Notes: generated by a model from the sequence alone, not told the origin. A DNA stretch of 64,000 nt from Litoribacter ruber (GCF_018500185.1 NZ_JAHBGI010000003.1:407803-471802); one strand, 5' to 3'. Shown: positions 39,731 to 48,700, counted from the stretch's first letter. Program-made: numbers and translations.

Positions 39731-42084
39731 CAATATAATTTGAATTCATAACTGAATGCTGGAAGGATGGGCAATAGGGCCATCTGCCTCAACCTCATGG
39801 TGCCTCCCGCATTTACGCCAAAGAAATTGGTGCCTCCCGACCAATAATAGTAAAAGGGGTTTGCACGATTATATACATTGTAAAAGCCTAAATTCCAGGT
39901 TCGCTCACCCCATCTTTTATCCTTGGAGAATCTTATCCCAAAATCTGCCCTGTGGTAGGACCGCATTCTAAAATTATTTCTGCCCTCATAATGCTCAACA
40001 TATCGATTAGGACCCGTCAATCCACCTGACAGCCCAATCGGAGGCTCAGTATAGGCCTGGTAGCGCCCTTCTGCCAAGGTGATGGCCTCCCCTGTACCAT
40101 AAGTCCAAGAGGCTGAAAAGCTCACTTTGTCATTCACCTGATAAGCCATTGTCAAGCCTATATCATGCCTTCGGTCAAAACGGTCAGGGAAGAACTGTCC
40201 ATCCATAATGTTGTCAAACCTGCGTTCTGACTGGGCCAAGGTATACCCCAGCCATCCACTCCACCGGCCCTCCTTTTTCTGAAGCAGCACCTCAATGCCC
40301 CTGGCCCGTCCCTCTCCTTCTCTTTCAATTTGATCCTGCCAGTCCGCTGCACCTTCCAGCCAGTTGACGCCGTCGGAGTAGGCGATAAGGTTTGTCATGT
40401 TTTTGTAATAACCTTCCACAGAAAACTCCCAACCTTTATCCAACATCCTATGGTATCCTAGCGTGTATTGCCAAGACTGCTGCGGCCGGGTGCGGGAGGT
40501 GGCAGGCACCCATAAATCCGTCGGGATCCCCACACCGGTGCTGCTTAATAGGTGGACATTTTGCTGCATCTGGGCAAACCCGGCTTTTAAAGACGATCTT
40601 GGGCCTACTTGGTATCGCGCAGTCATTCTCGGCTGTGCCGAAAAATATTGTTCACCTTCCACGAAGTAATTATTGAAATGAACTCCGAGGTTGGCACTAA
40701 ACCGGTCGCTGAGCGTCCATTCATCTTCCAAATAATAGGAAAGCTCCCAGGCATTCACATTCTGCGATCCAAAAGTAGTATCCATTTGGACACCCTGATC
40801 TGTGCTCCTTATGGCATTGACCCCAGGGGTAAATTTGTGATGGATGGCCTGGGCTCCTACCCGAAACAGGTGGCTTTTGCTGTGGTAATATTCAAGGTCA
40901 TATTTCAGATTCCAGTCCCTGATCCCTGATTGGTAACCAAAATGATAGAAATGCTCTTCCTCGGGATTGCTGTGATCGGTGGCGATATCAAAAATATAAT
41001 TGGTATAGCCCACCGTGGTATTAGAGAAAAGCCGGTCGGAAATAACCCTATTCCACCTTACAGTGGCCAATTGGTTTCCCCATTTGAAATAATTACTTGA
41101 CCTGATGTTGCTCGTATCCCTCGCATTCACCACTCCCCTGTCGTGGCCGCTGTAGGCAGTCACCTGAATTTTGTCTTTTGGAGACAGGTCATAACTCGCC
41201 TTGCCATTGAAGTCATAGAATGTGTAACCAAAACCATGGCTCCCTCCCGAGGCAATTCTGGCTATAGGCCTGGTAAACATATCGACATAAGATCTCCGAA
41301 GAGCCACGATATAAGAACCCTTGCCTTTATTGATAGGCCCCTCATTGCTGATCCGTGCTGAGACCAGCCCCACCGCCCCTTCCGTGCGCATTTCATTTCG
41401 GTTGCCGTCCCTCATTTTCACATTCAGCACAGAGGACAGTCTCCCCCCATACCGGGCAGGAAAGCCACCCTTCATCAGGTTGACATCCGCCACCACATCT
41501 GGATTGAAGGTAGAAAATATCCCTCCCAGATGCCCTACGTTATAAAGGGGGATGCCATCAAGAAGAATCAGGTTCTGGTCTGGGCCGCCACCCCTTACAT
41601 ACATGCCCGTAAGTCCCTCTTTTCCGCCCTGCACCCCCGGCATGAGTTGGATCCCCCTGATCAGATCTATTTCACCGCCTACTGCAGGCAACTGTTTGAG
41701 TTGCCGGGCCGGCATATTGATCGAGGAGAGCTGCACCTGCCTTTCGAAGGAAAGCTCCTTGTTTTCCTCCACTACCACCTCGTCAAGATCATCCAGTGGC
41801 TGTAGCCCCACAGTCAATTTCCTGGAAGCAGCCATATCCAAGTTTACCGTTTGGGTTTTGTACCCCACATGCGACACCCTTAAAATAGCAGTGGAATCGG
41901 GAAGGTTAAGGCTAAAAAAGCCGTAGAAATTGGTATGGGCACCGCGGCCAGTTCCTTCAATCAAAATGGTAGCGCCAAAAAGCTTTTCACCGCTGCCTTT
42001 ATCCTCCACATATCCACTTACCTGCCCTTGCCCCCACACGTTGCCGGTAGCCACAGCAAAAATTAACATTATAAAACTTCTCAT
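39730..42084 (-). CDS. TonB-dependent receptor with carboxypeptidase-like N-terminal domain
   Basis: A 784-residue outer-membrane receptor. After the signal peptide (FIMLIFAVATGNVWGQ) comes a CarboxypepD_reg-like domain (GYVEDKGSGEKLFGATILI), then the plug (LPAVGGEIDLIRGIQLMPGV and GMYVRGGGPDQNLILLDGIP) and a 22-strand-type barrel ending FSYEFKLY. It imports an unknown ligand using TonB energy. It overlaps both the DUF4249 gene downstream and a small exported protein upstream, forming a three-gene operon. Confidence 0.92.
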   Translation of the reverse strand: MRSFIMLIFAVATGNVWGQGQVSGYVEDKGSGEKLFGATILIEGTGRGAHTNFYGFFSLNLPDSTAILRVSHVGYKTQTVNLDMAASRKLTVGLQPLDDLDEVVVEENKELSFERQVQLSSINMPARQLKQLPAVGGEIDLIRGIQLMPGVQGGKEGLTGMYVRGGGPDQNLILLDGIPLYNVGHLGGIFSTFNPDVVADVNLMKGGFPARYGGRLSSVLNVKMRDGNRNEMRTEGAVGLVSARISNEGPINKGKGSYIVALRRSYVDMFTRPIARIASGGSHGFGYTFYDFNGKASYDLSPKDKIQVTAYSGHDRGVVNARDTSNIRSSNYFKWGNQLATVRWNRVISDRLFSNTTVGYTNYIFDIATDHSNPEEEHFYHFGYQSGIRDWNLKYDLEYYHSKSHLFRVGAQAIHHKFTPGVNAIRSTDQGVQMDTTFGSQNVNAWELSYYLEDEWTLSDRFSANLGVHFNNYFVEGEQYFSAQPRMTARYQVGPRSSLKAGFAQMQQNVHLLSSTGVGIPTDLWVPATSRTRPQQSWQYTLGYHRMLDKGWEFSVEGYYKNMTNLIAYSDGVNWLEGAADWQDQIEREGEGRARGIEVLLQKKEGRWSGWLGYTLAQSERRFDNIMDGQFFPDRFDRRHDIGLTMAYQVNDKVSFSASWTYGTGEAITLAEGRYQAYTEPPIGLSGGLTGPNRYVEHYEGRNNFRMRSYHRADFGIRFSKDKRWGERTWNLGFYNVYNRANPFYYYWSGGTNFFGVNAGGTMRLRQMALLPILPAFSYEFKLY

Positions 42085-42266
42085 TTCGAATAAAAATTAA
42101 TTGCCCCAAAGAAAAATTCCTCACGATGCATACCCACCTCCGCACTAAAATGAGACACAGCCGAGCCTCCATACAGCTCTAATTCAATGGTTTGCTGGGC
42201 CATCAACTCACCGTCGAATATCAGGAATGAAAGTATAAAAAGAGTAAAATATTTCTTCATAATCAT
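42081..42266 (-). CDS. Small exported protein upstream of the TonB receptor
   Basis: A 61-residue open frame with a clear signal peptide (YFTLFILSFLIFDGELMAQQ). The mature part is about 38 residues (TIELELYGGSAVSHFSAEVG). Its stop overlaps the receptor start in ATGA form, supporting real translation. I recognise no family; it may be the first gene or a leader of the receptor operon. Confidence 0.55.
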   Translation of the reverse strand: MIMKKYFTLFILSFLIFDGELMAQQTIELELYGGSAVSHFSAEVGMHREEFFFGAINFYSK

Positions 42267-42880
42267 GTAATTAAAATTTCCTATAGACCAAAGGTAGAGA
42301 TTCCATTCCCAGATTAGACTTAATGAAACCTAAGAGATGTTAAGAAAACTAAAACCCTAGAATGTTTACATTAAAAAAACCGTTTCCTTTTCCGTCCAAA
42401 AAACTAATCCTTAACTGCTTAACTGCAGACTTGCCTCTATTCGGACCCAAACTACTTTACACCATTCAAATTAAAATGGGGCACAAAGCCTAACAAGGGT
42501 TTGGTCCAGTACCGCATCCTCCCTCTGTCAAACCAGAAAATCCTGCTCTCAAACTGATTTTACATTATTTGGAAAATGAGTAATAACCTAGACTAAATCC
42601 ATATATTCTTCTGACCATACTCTAAGCATGTTCTAACCATCTTCTAAGCAACTTCTAGTTTTGCCAGTGCATTGCAGAATAATCTTTGTTTCAGATTATT
42701 GCAAAATCTGAAATATATTTGCGTATATATTTGGAATATCAAATGTTTTTGCTATATTCGTTTGGCTTTTGACCTCAGATATGGATTAGGCGTTTTTTAA
42801 TCGGGCAACAAGGTTGCGGAATTGAGTGGAAGCCTGGAGTAGCGTACTTTTTTATAACCATTTCTTAATCCAAATTTCTC
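42267..42880. other. 614-base intergenic region between divergent units
   Basis: This gap separates the leftward TonB receptor operon from the rightward DUF6266-like gene. It holds four 11-base tandem units (42610-42658, listed separately), a hairpin GAATAATCT...AGATTATTG (about 42677-42701), and two TATATTTG boxes (42714-42721 and 42726-42733) that match the Bacteroidota -7 consensus TAnnTTTG. No TTG box at the usual 19-21-base distance is seen. No gene is visible. Confidence 0.55.
42610..42658. repeat. Four 11-base tandem repeats (TCTAAGCATGT-like)
   Basis: Units TCTGACCATAC, TCTAAGCATGT, TCTAACCATCT and TCTAAGCAACT follow each other without gaps, then TCTAG. The 11-base spacing would put each copy on the same DNA face. 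They could be binding sites for a response regulator, but no regulator can be assigned. Confidence 0.6.
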
Positions 42881-43552
42881 ATGGCGAAAGCACCAGAACA
42901 GTATCAGGGCCTGAACGGTAAAGTGGGCAACCTGATTTTTTACACCATCAACGGGGTCACCTACGTAAGATCGGCTCCCGCTAAAAAAGACAAAAGCGAA
43001 AAAAAGCCTTCAACCCCTGCCCAACTGCACCAACAGGAAAAGCTTCGGCTCACCCGCTGGTTTTTGGAACCTTTGCGGCAGCTGGTTTACTTCACTCACC
43101 AACACGGCATCAGGGGCGCCCGGACAGGGTACCACGAGGCCTCGGGGCAGATCATGAACCATGCGCTGGTCCACCACGACACCGGCTTGGCCCTTGCCCC
43201 CAACCAAATACTGATCAGTTCAGGCAACCTGACCGGCCCCAAAGCTCCCCAAGTGGGCTGGACGGAGGATGGCAGGGTGAAATTCACCTGGGAAAACAAT
43301 GTGGGCGCGGGCAATGCTAAGGCAAAGGATCAGGTATTGGTTCTCCTGTACGACCTGGAGGAAAGCATGCCCTACTACCTGGTGGAGGGCCCTCCGCGAT
43401 CGGCTGAAAGCCTGCTGATGGATGTGCCCATACCGGAGGAGCGGCGTGGCAAGCTCCACGCCTACATCGCCTTCAGCTGCCGCAACAGCCGAAGCAAATC
43501 CAGTCTCATCACCCACAACCTGTCCAACAGCGTGTACTTGGGGACTGTATGA
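42881..43552 (+). CDS. DUF6266-like protein
   Basis: A 223-residue protein starting MAKAPEQYQGLNGKVGNLIF, with the GKVGNLIFYTINGVTYVRSA pattern of the DUF6266 family, which is common in Bacteroidota accessory regions. A second half with TWENNVGAGNAKAKDQVLVLLYD looks beta-sandwich-like. Function unknown. No signal peptide. It is followed by a repeat gap and a second protein with a similar N-terminus, and both lie just ahead of the tyrosine recombinase. Confidence 0.7.
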   Translation: MAKAPEQYQGLNGKVGNLIFYTINGVTYVRSAPAKKDKSEKKPSTPAQLHQQEKLRLTRWFLEPLRQLVYFTHQHGIRGARTGYHEASGQIMNHALVHHDTGLALAPNQILISSGNLTGPKAPQVGWTEDGRVKFTWENNVGAGNAKAKDQVLVLLYDLEESMPYYLVEGPPRSAESLLMDVPIPEERRGKLHAYIAFSCRNSRSKSSLITHNLSNSVYLGTV

Positions 43553-43795
43553 CGTCCATCAAAGGGACACGGAATCCGTATGCGGAAAAAAGGGACACAG
43601 AGTTGCACAGAGTTAAAAAAGAAGTTACATAGAAGCTGCATCGCGGAAAAAAACAAGCCACGAAGTCGAAGAAGTTCAAATAAAAAGTCGCACTAAGTTA
43701 TTTTGAGACTTTGTGATACTTATTTAAAACTTTGTGTGACTTTGTGGCCCATTTTCAACGTAGGAACCTCCGTGTCCCTTTAAACTTAAACTTAT
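43553..43795. repeat. Gap with CTTTGTG/CACAGAG-type repeat
   Basis: The sequence includes GGGACACGGAATCCG, GGGACACAGAGTTGCACAGAG, GCCACGAAGTCG, ACTTTGTGATAC and CTTTGTGTGACTTTGTGGCCC. This is the longest copy of the dispersed intergenic repeat family in the window. No gene is seen. Confidence 0.65.
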
Positions 43796-44563
43796 ATGGC
43801 TAAACAAGAAGGCTTGATCAAGCTCACCGGCAAGCTGGGTGAGGTTGTTTTTTACAAGAACAAAGACGGGTATTTTGCCAAGACCAAGGGCGGGGCCAGC
43901 AGGGAGCGGATCCTCAAGGAGGCCGGTTTTGCCCGGACCAGGGAAAACATGGCCGAGTTTGGGAGCGCTGCCAGCATGGTATCCCAGCTCAAGCTGGCCC
44001 TATGGCCGGGTAGTCTGCGCTGTGCGCCAAACAAACTGCACAGTAGGCTCTCCAGTGTCCTAAACCGGATCCTGAAGTCAGACCCCGAAAACTCCCGTGG
44101 GGAACGTACCCTGCTCAAAGGAGGCTGGGACTTGATGAGAAACTTCCAGTTCAACGACAAATCCAAATTCTCCAACGTGGTAAAGGTCAAACCAAGGATA
44201 GAAAGGACGGAGCAGACTTGGAAGGTCAGTTTTTCACAGCTCCGTGCGGCAGGGGATCTGCAGCTGCCCAGTGCGGCCACCCATCTGAGGTTTTTCCTCC
44301 TGGCCACCAAGTTTGGCCCACTGGGTGAAAACGACAGTCCACCAAGCAACCTGACCGAGTCCCATACTATCCCCGTGGAATCCCTTCCGATCGACCTGGA
44401 GTTGGCAGCCGAACTGCCCGATGGGGATTTTGCATTTTACGCAATCGCCCTGGGCGTCGAGTTCCTGATCTGCTCAGGACCCGAGGAATTTGAAGTGGGG
44501 AGACGGAAGTTTGACGCGGCGTATGTGGTGGAGGCTGGGGTTTGGCAAAGCAGTTTGGAATAG
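43796..44563 (+). CDS. Uncharacterised protein related to the DUF6266-like neighbour
   Basis: A 255-residue protein beginning MAKQEGLIKLTGKLGEVVFY, with KNKDGYFAKTKGGASRERI following. The GKLGEVVFYKNKDGYFAK layout parallels GKVGNLIFYTINGVTYVR in the gene before it, so the two are probably distant paralogues. The C-terminal part (LPSAATHLRFFLLATKFG, ELPDGDFAFYAIALGVEF) has beta-rich texture. There is no signal peptide and no known function. It precedes the recombinase by 160 bases. Confidence 0.65.
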   Translation: MAKQEGLIKLTGKLGEVVFYKNKDGYFAKTKGGASRERILKEAGFARTRENMAEFGSAASMVSQLKLALWPGSLRCAPNKLHSRLSSVLNRILKSDPENSRGERTLLKGGWDLMRNFQFNDKSKFSNVVKVKPRIERTEQTWKVSFSQLRAAGDLQLPSAATHLRFFLLATKFGPLGENDSPPSNLTESHTIPVESLPIDLELAAELPDGDFAFYAIALGVEFLICSGPEEFEVGRRKFDAAYVVEAGVWQSSLE

Positions 44564-44622
44564 CGCTTAAAAGGCCTTTTAGGGACTGCTTGCCATCATC
44601 CTTGAGTTGAGTGGACGGAAGA

Positions 44623-44657
44623 CCGAAGCCTGCCTGACTCGGCAGAGGCAGGACCGA
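44623..44657. repeat. Palindromic element, inverse copy of 36077-36111
   Basis: Identical over about 35 bases, in inverse orientation, to the element at 36077-36111, with CCTGCCT/AGGCAGG arms. It lies between the DUF6266-related gene and the recombinase. Confidence 0.75.
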
Positions 44658-44723
44658 TGACAGAAGAAAGCTCATCTAATAATCAAAAAGATTTATTAAA
44701 TTAGGTAGCTAATTTTTTTGAAT

Positions 44724-45839
44724 ATGAAGAAGATCTTTTTGAAAAATGGGTTTAATCACAAAACACCCGTTATCCAGTTAATTTTCCCCTATGATGAAGA
44801 GCTAAAACAAGCGGTAAAACTGTTACCTGATTGTCATTGGGACACATTCCAGAAAGTTTGGTATGTACCATATTCCGACAATCAGCTTGACATGCTTTTA
44901 AAGGCTTTGCGGGGAAAAGCTTGGCTGGACTATTCACAATTGAAGAAAGTAGCCATACCAAAACCTGCTCCTTTAATTCCAGAGCTCGAACCGTTGGATA
45001 CAGAATCAGCAAAAGAAGTGGCTGCCTTTATTGACTGGCTGCGCAACAAGCGGTATGCTGAATCCACTATCGAAACCTATTCTGGCGCCCTTACCACCTT
45101 TTTCAGGTTTTTGAAGAACAAGCCGCTCAAGGATGTAGACAACCAAGACTTGGAGCGTTTCAACAAGGAATATGTGCTTGCCAGAAAGTACTCGGCTTCC
45201 TACCAAAGTCAGGTCGTCAATGCAGTGAAGCTGTTTTTCAGCAACAGGCAGCAGAGGAAGTTGGATCCGGAGATCGTATATAGGCCGAAAAAGCCCAAAC
45301 TGCTTCCAAACGTTATAAGTAAAGAGGAGGTAAAGGAAATACTTAACGCCCACAAAAACATCAAGCATAAGGCAATGCTTTCCTTGATATATGCTTGTGG
45401 ATTAAGGAGAAGTGAATTATTAAATATAAGGATACTGGATATAGACTCTAAAAGAAAAATGCTGAAGGTCAGGCAATCCAAAGGTCGAAAAGACAGGTTT
45501 GTGCCTTTGCCTGATAAAATAATAGAATTGCTGAGGGAATATTACAAGGTCGAAAAGCCTGTCGAATATCTTTTTGAGGGGCAAAATCAGGGGCAAAAAT
45601 ACAGCGAAAAAAGTCTGGAGAACGTACTGAAACAGGCTTTGGCCAAAAGCATGATCAATAAACCGGTAACCCTGCACTGGTTAAGGCATTCCTTTGCCAC
45701 CCACCATCTTGAAAACGGCACAGACTTAAGGTATATACAGGAGCTGTTGGGCCACAGCAGCAGCAAAACCACGGAGATTTATACGCACGTAAGTATAAAA
45801 AGTCTTCAAAAAATCAGGTCACCGTTTGAAGATTTGTAA
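44724..45839 (+). CDS. Tyrosine recombinase next to the cassette array (XerD-like)
   Basis: A 371-residue site-specific recombinase. Residues 1-75 form an extra N-terminal domain (DCHWDTFQKVWYVPYS) found in Bacteroidota integrases; about 90-170 is the SAM-like core-binding domain (RYAESTIETYSGALTTFFRFL); 190-371 is the catalytic domain. The full active set is visible: Arg in YACGLRRSELLN, Lys in SKGRKDRFVPL, HWLRHSFATHH, LLGHSSSKTTEIYTHV with the Tyr nucleophile. The end IRSPFEDL recalls IntI1's RSPLDAL, but the roughly 25-residue insertion of IntI before the HxxR box seems absent. The start is ATG 44724; a TTG two codons earlier is possible. It lies about 105 bases before the first cassette and on the same strand as the array. 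Confidence 0.9.
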   Translation: MKKIFLKNGFNHKTPVIQLIFPYDEELKQAVKLLPDCHWDTFQKVWYVPYSDNQLDMLLKALRGKAWLDYSQLKKVAIPKPAPLIPELEPLDTESAKEVAAFIDWLRNKRYAESTIETYSGALTTFFRFLKNKPLKDVDNQDLERFNKEYVLARKYSASYQSQVVNAVKLFFSNRQQRKLDPEIVYRPKKPKLLPNVISKEEVKEILNAHKNIKHKAMLSLIYACGLRRSELLNIRILDIDSKRKMLKVRQSKGRKDRFVPLPDKIIELLREYYKVEKPVEYLFEGQNQGQKYSEKSLENVLKQALAKSMINKPVTLHWLRHSFATHHLENGTDLRYIQELLGHSSSKTTEIYTHVSIKSLQKIRSPFEDL

Positions 45840-45856
45840 GAAAAGTTTAGTATCAT

Positions 45857-45944
45857 TATACCCTGACAAAAACCTCTGCTTTATGAGGCTTATCCCCCCG
45901 AAATTGGGGGGATAAGCCTCATAAGCGTGAGGGGTATAAACAAG
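45857..45944 (+). other. Hairpin-rich candidate attachment site (attI-like)
   Basis: Between the recombinase stop and the first cassette lies a perfect 19-base stem, TTATGAGGCTTATCCCCCC at 45881-45899 and its complement at 45906-45924, with a six-base loop. Outer arms TTATACCC (45857) and GGGTATAA (45932) extend it. The first GTTAGCGAAA cassette border follows at 45944. Position fits an attI-like entry site; it could instead be a transcription terminator, although no T-run follows. Confidence 0.5.
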
Positions 45945-45992
45945 TTAGCGAAAATTGCAGGAAGGTAGTACACCAACGAAAGTGATGACTAA

Positions 45993-46667
45993 ATGAAATT
46001 TTACAAAGAAAGTACTCGGTTGATATTCTCAGCTGCGATAGGATTAGTTGCGGTATTGACTTATATCCTGCTTCTAGAAATTAATGGGTTTGAGATAAAT
46101 GAAAGTAATTTGTTTATTTTATTCATGTTACCAGGCTTACTCATTAATTTGTTTTTGTTTTTTGCTGCACTTACCCTGGCCATAACCTCTTTAGTAGTTT
46201 TATTTTCCAAACATAAATCAAAACGACTGATTCTATATATCTTATCAGGACTTATAATTGTTTTATTAACAGGAATTACAGAATTGCGGAAAATCCAAAG
46301 TTCTAATTTATACGAATTAACAGAGGATAAATCTTTGGATTCAACAGAAGTTATCAAGCTTTATGAAAAAGCGAAGAAAAAAGAAGATATCAGAGCTATT
46401 TCAAACATAGCTATTCATCAAAATCTCCCCAGCTCTTTTCAAGAAAGATTGTCGGAATCAGAAAATATAGAAGTTAGAAGAAATATTGCTTGGAAGACTA
46501 ATTCAAAAGAATTACTAATTAAGCTTTCGACTGATTCTGAATTTAAGGTTCGCATGGCAGTTGCATCAAATAAAATAACCCCATTAGAAATCGTTTATAA
46601 TATGCAAAATGACCCAAATGAATATGTAAAAAATACAGCATTTGCTATGTATCAAGCAAGAAAGTGA
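45993..46667 (+). CDS. Cassette 0: membrane protein with repeat-like C-terminus
   Basis: A 224-residue protein with three hydrophobic helices (about residues 10-28, 42-72 and 80-97) and a soluble C-terminal part in which units such as VRRNIAWKTNSKELLIKLS and VRMAVASNKITPLEIVYNM recur about every 24 residues. These resemble leucine-rich-repeat-variant or HEAT-like repeats. Function unknown. It is the only gene in the first cassette, 49 bases after the cassette border. Confidence 0.65.
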   Translation: MKFYKESTRLIFSAAIGLVAVLTYILLLEINGFEINESNLFILFMLPGLLINLFLFFAALTLAITSLVVLFSKHKSKRLILYILSGLIIVLLTGITELRKIQSSNLYELTEDKSLDSTEVIKLYEKAKKKEDIRAISNIAIHQNLPSSFQERLSESENIEVRRNIAWKTNSKELLIKLSTDSEFKVRMAVASNKITPLEIVYNMQNDPNEYVKNTAFAMYQARK

Positions 46668-46678
46668 AAAAAGCAACA

Positions 46679-46814
46679 TTTCGCTAACATCACCTTGGAT
46701 ACAGCGGGCGGTTCCGAGTAACTATAAAAATCAGTATCTTTAAGAAGTTAGGAGTAAGCTTGAAGAATACGGCTCCGAAAGCCCACCGTCTCCAAGCTGA
46801 ATCCCGTTAGGTGC
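46679..46814 (+). repeat. attC-like site 1 (type A)
   Basis: R''-like box TTTCGCTAAC starts the site and GTTAGGTGC ends it. The arms ACCTTGGA / TCCAAGCTGA and the GCGGGC-type inner stem are those of the type A family; here the inner right arm reads GCCCACC. The internal CAGTATCTTTAAGAAGTTAG segment is shared with the other type A sites. Confidence 0.85.
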
Positions 46815-46912
46815 AAGCGTAGAGAACTACCGTGTAATAACAAAATGACCGACATAAAAAAAAGCAACCCATTTTGACGACAGACAAATCATATATTGCC
46901 AACTCAGTTAGC

Positions 46913-48700
46913 ATGGAACAAATCCTAGAATTTGAAGTTGCCTTTCCAACAGAAGAAAGACTAACTTTTGAACAGTATTTGGCGGGAAGCAGCAGAGAAA
47001 TGATTTTAAATGCAGCGGCTTTCTTTTTAGGTTTCAAAAATCATAAATCAAAGTTTGACGACAATAAGGAGTTTCTTGGAATGTTTTTCCGAACAGAAAA
47101 CAACGAGTTTGCAAACCAAGTTTATGACAGAATAAAGGAATTTGAAAAGAAAGGTGTTAGAATAGGAATAATAAACACTTATTCTAGTTTGAGACTTTTT
47201 GAATATTACTTTTCAAAGCCTGAAGAGCCTGAAACCCAAACACAAGCTGAGTTAGAAGTTAATTTGTTTAAGGCTTACTTGGCTTTAAATACTGAATTTA
47301 CCGAAAAACAAGCTGTTGCCTTTCCATCAGCACAGGAAAGTGATGAAGAATTAAAAATTCCAATGATGCTGTTTTGTATGCAATATCCTGTTTCGGATAA
47401 ATCAAACTACGACATCAATCAGATTTGGACAACACAAATGATTAAGGCTATTTATCTCTTTCAGTTTCTTGAATCTCATGAAAAAACCAAACCCCTATTA
47501 GCTGCATTTTTAAATTATTTTAATTGCCCAACATGGCAAGACTATTTAAAAAGTCTTTTGCCATTAACCATTCCTGCAATAAAGAATGAAAGAGAAGCAC
47601 ATACCGACATTGTTGTAGAACCAGGAGACAATTTTAAACAAGGCTGTGCTTTTATTGAAAAGCTAATGATTCAGGAAAATGATGAACTTGACCAAAATGA
47701 TTTTCTTACAACTAGAGCAAAGCCGTTTTACAAAGTAAAAGATGGCGTTTACCGCATAATCTTCAATTTATTTGTGGTTGAAAAGATTTTCAAAGGTGTT
47801 TATTTCCTTTTGAGAGATGTAAATAAAACTCTTCCATCAGCTCAAAAGATTAAGGAAATTAAAAGTTTCTACGGTGACGAATTTTCAGAAAAAATACTTT
47901 GCTACAATGTAATGGAAAGTATATATCCTGATAAATGTATTCGGTTTTCAGGTAAAGAATTGGAAAATATGAAAATTGTCGCTGCACCTGATTATTATGT
48001 AAGAAAGGGCAAAAACATTTTACTTGTTGAATCAAAAGACTTCTTAATTGCAGCAAATAAAAAAATGTCTTTCGACTTCAATGTGTATGAAGAAGAGTTT
48101 GGAAGAGTATTGGACTATGAAGAATTGCCAGATGGAAAAATAAAGTCAAAGGCTGTTATGCAATTGATAAACAACATACGCAGAGTTCTAAAAAATGAAT
48201 TTTCTGCTGATACAGATTATCACTATAAAGAAATTTTCATTTATCCAGTTTTGCTTACACACGACCATCAATACGACACTCCGGGATTTAATGAACTTAT
48301 CGATTTTTGGTTTCAGGATGCTTTGTTAGAGTTGGCGGAAGAAGGTTTATTTATTCATCATGTTAAGCCATTATCTGTAGTAAATATTGATTCACTTATC
48401 TACAATCAGGTTGGATTAGCCAACGACATTGCACTACATGAAATCTTAAACATTTATCACGACAACAAAAAAATAGAGAAACAAAAAAAGAGAAACTTCA
48501 AATCTCAAGAAGAATATGACAAGTATTTGGAAGAATACATACAAATGAGAATGTCTAAACTTGTTCCATTCTCAATGTTTATTGATAAGTATTTCCATAA
48601 ACGAAGTTTATGGAAACAACCTCCATTACTTGACTTGGTTGCACCTACACTTTTTAAAGAAGAATATAATGAAAGAAGAAACAAAATAGAATCTGCTTGA
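46913..48700 (+). CDS. Cassette 1: putative PD-(D/E)XK nuclease-like protein
   Basis: A 595-residue protein that I do not recognise as a whole. Near residue 360 it contains APDYYVRKGKNILLVESKDF, which has the P-D, spacer, E-S-K pattern of PD-(D/E)XK nucleases after a likely hydrophobic strand. The N-terminal half is helical with no clear domain, and the C-terminus is Lys/Glu-rich (EEYDKYLEEYIQMRM). An anti-phage or restriction role is possible because such nucleases are frequent cassette cargo, but there is no direct support. ATG 46913 is chosen; an upstream TTG would add 13 residues. Confidence 0.6.
   Translation: MEQILEFEVAFPTEERLTFEQYLAGSSREMILNAAAFFLGFKNHKSKFDDNKEFLGMFFRTENNEFANQVYDRIKEFEKKGVRIGIINTYSSLRLFEYYFSKPEEPETQTQAELEVNLFKAYLALNTEFTEKQAVAFPSAQESDEELKIPMMLFCMQYPVSDKSNYDINQIWTTQMIKAIYLFQFLESHEKTKPLLAAFLNYFNCPTWQDYLKSLLPLTIPAIKNEREAHTDIVVEPGDNFKQGCAFIEKLMIQENDELDQNDFLTTRAKPFYKVKDGVYRIIFNLFVVEKIFKGVYFLLRDVNKTLPSAQKIKEIKSFYGDEFSEKILCYNVMESIYPDKCIRFSGKELENMKIVAAPDYYVRKGKNILLVESKDFLIAANKKMSFDFNVYEEEFGRVLDYEELPDGKIKSKAVMQLINNIRRVLKNEFSADTDYHYKEIFIYPVLLTHDHQYDTPGFNELIDFWFQDALLELAEEGLFIHHVKPLSVVNIDSLIYNQVGLANDIALHEILNIYHDNKKIEKQKKRNFKSQEEYDKYLEEYIQMRMSKLVPFSMFIDKYFHKRSLWKQPPLLDLVAPTLFKEEYNERRNKIESA

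Noticed and set aside
42881..44563. DUF6266-like pair as part of the cassette array
   Set aside because: They lie before the recombinase, and no attC-like site or complementary ends flank them; base composition is also closer to the chromosome.
44724..45839. Calling the recombinase IntI
   Set aside because: The IntI-specific insertion before the HxxR box is not seen and an N-terminal extension is present; only the array position and the IRSPFEDL end recall IntI.
45881..45924. Calling the perfect hairpin a simple terminator
   Set aside because: There is no T-run after it, and the attachment-site position just before the first cassette border is a better explanation, though it remains unproven.
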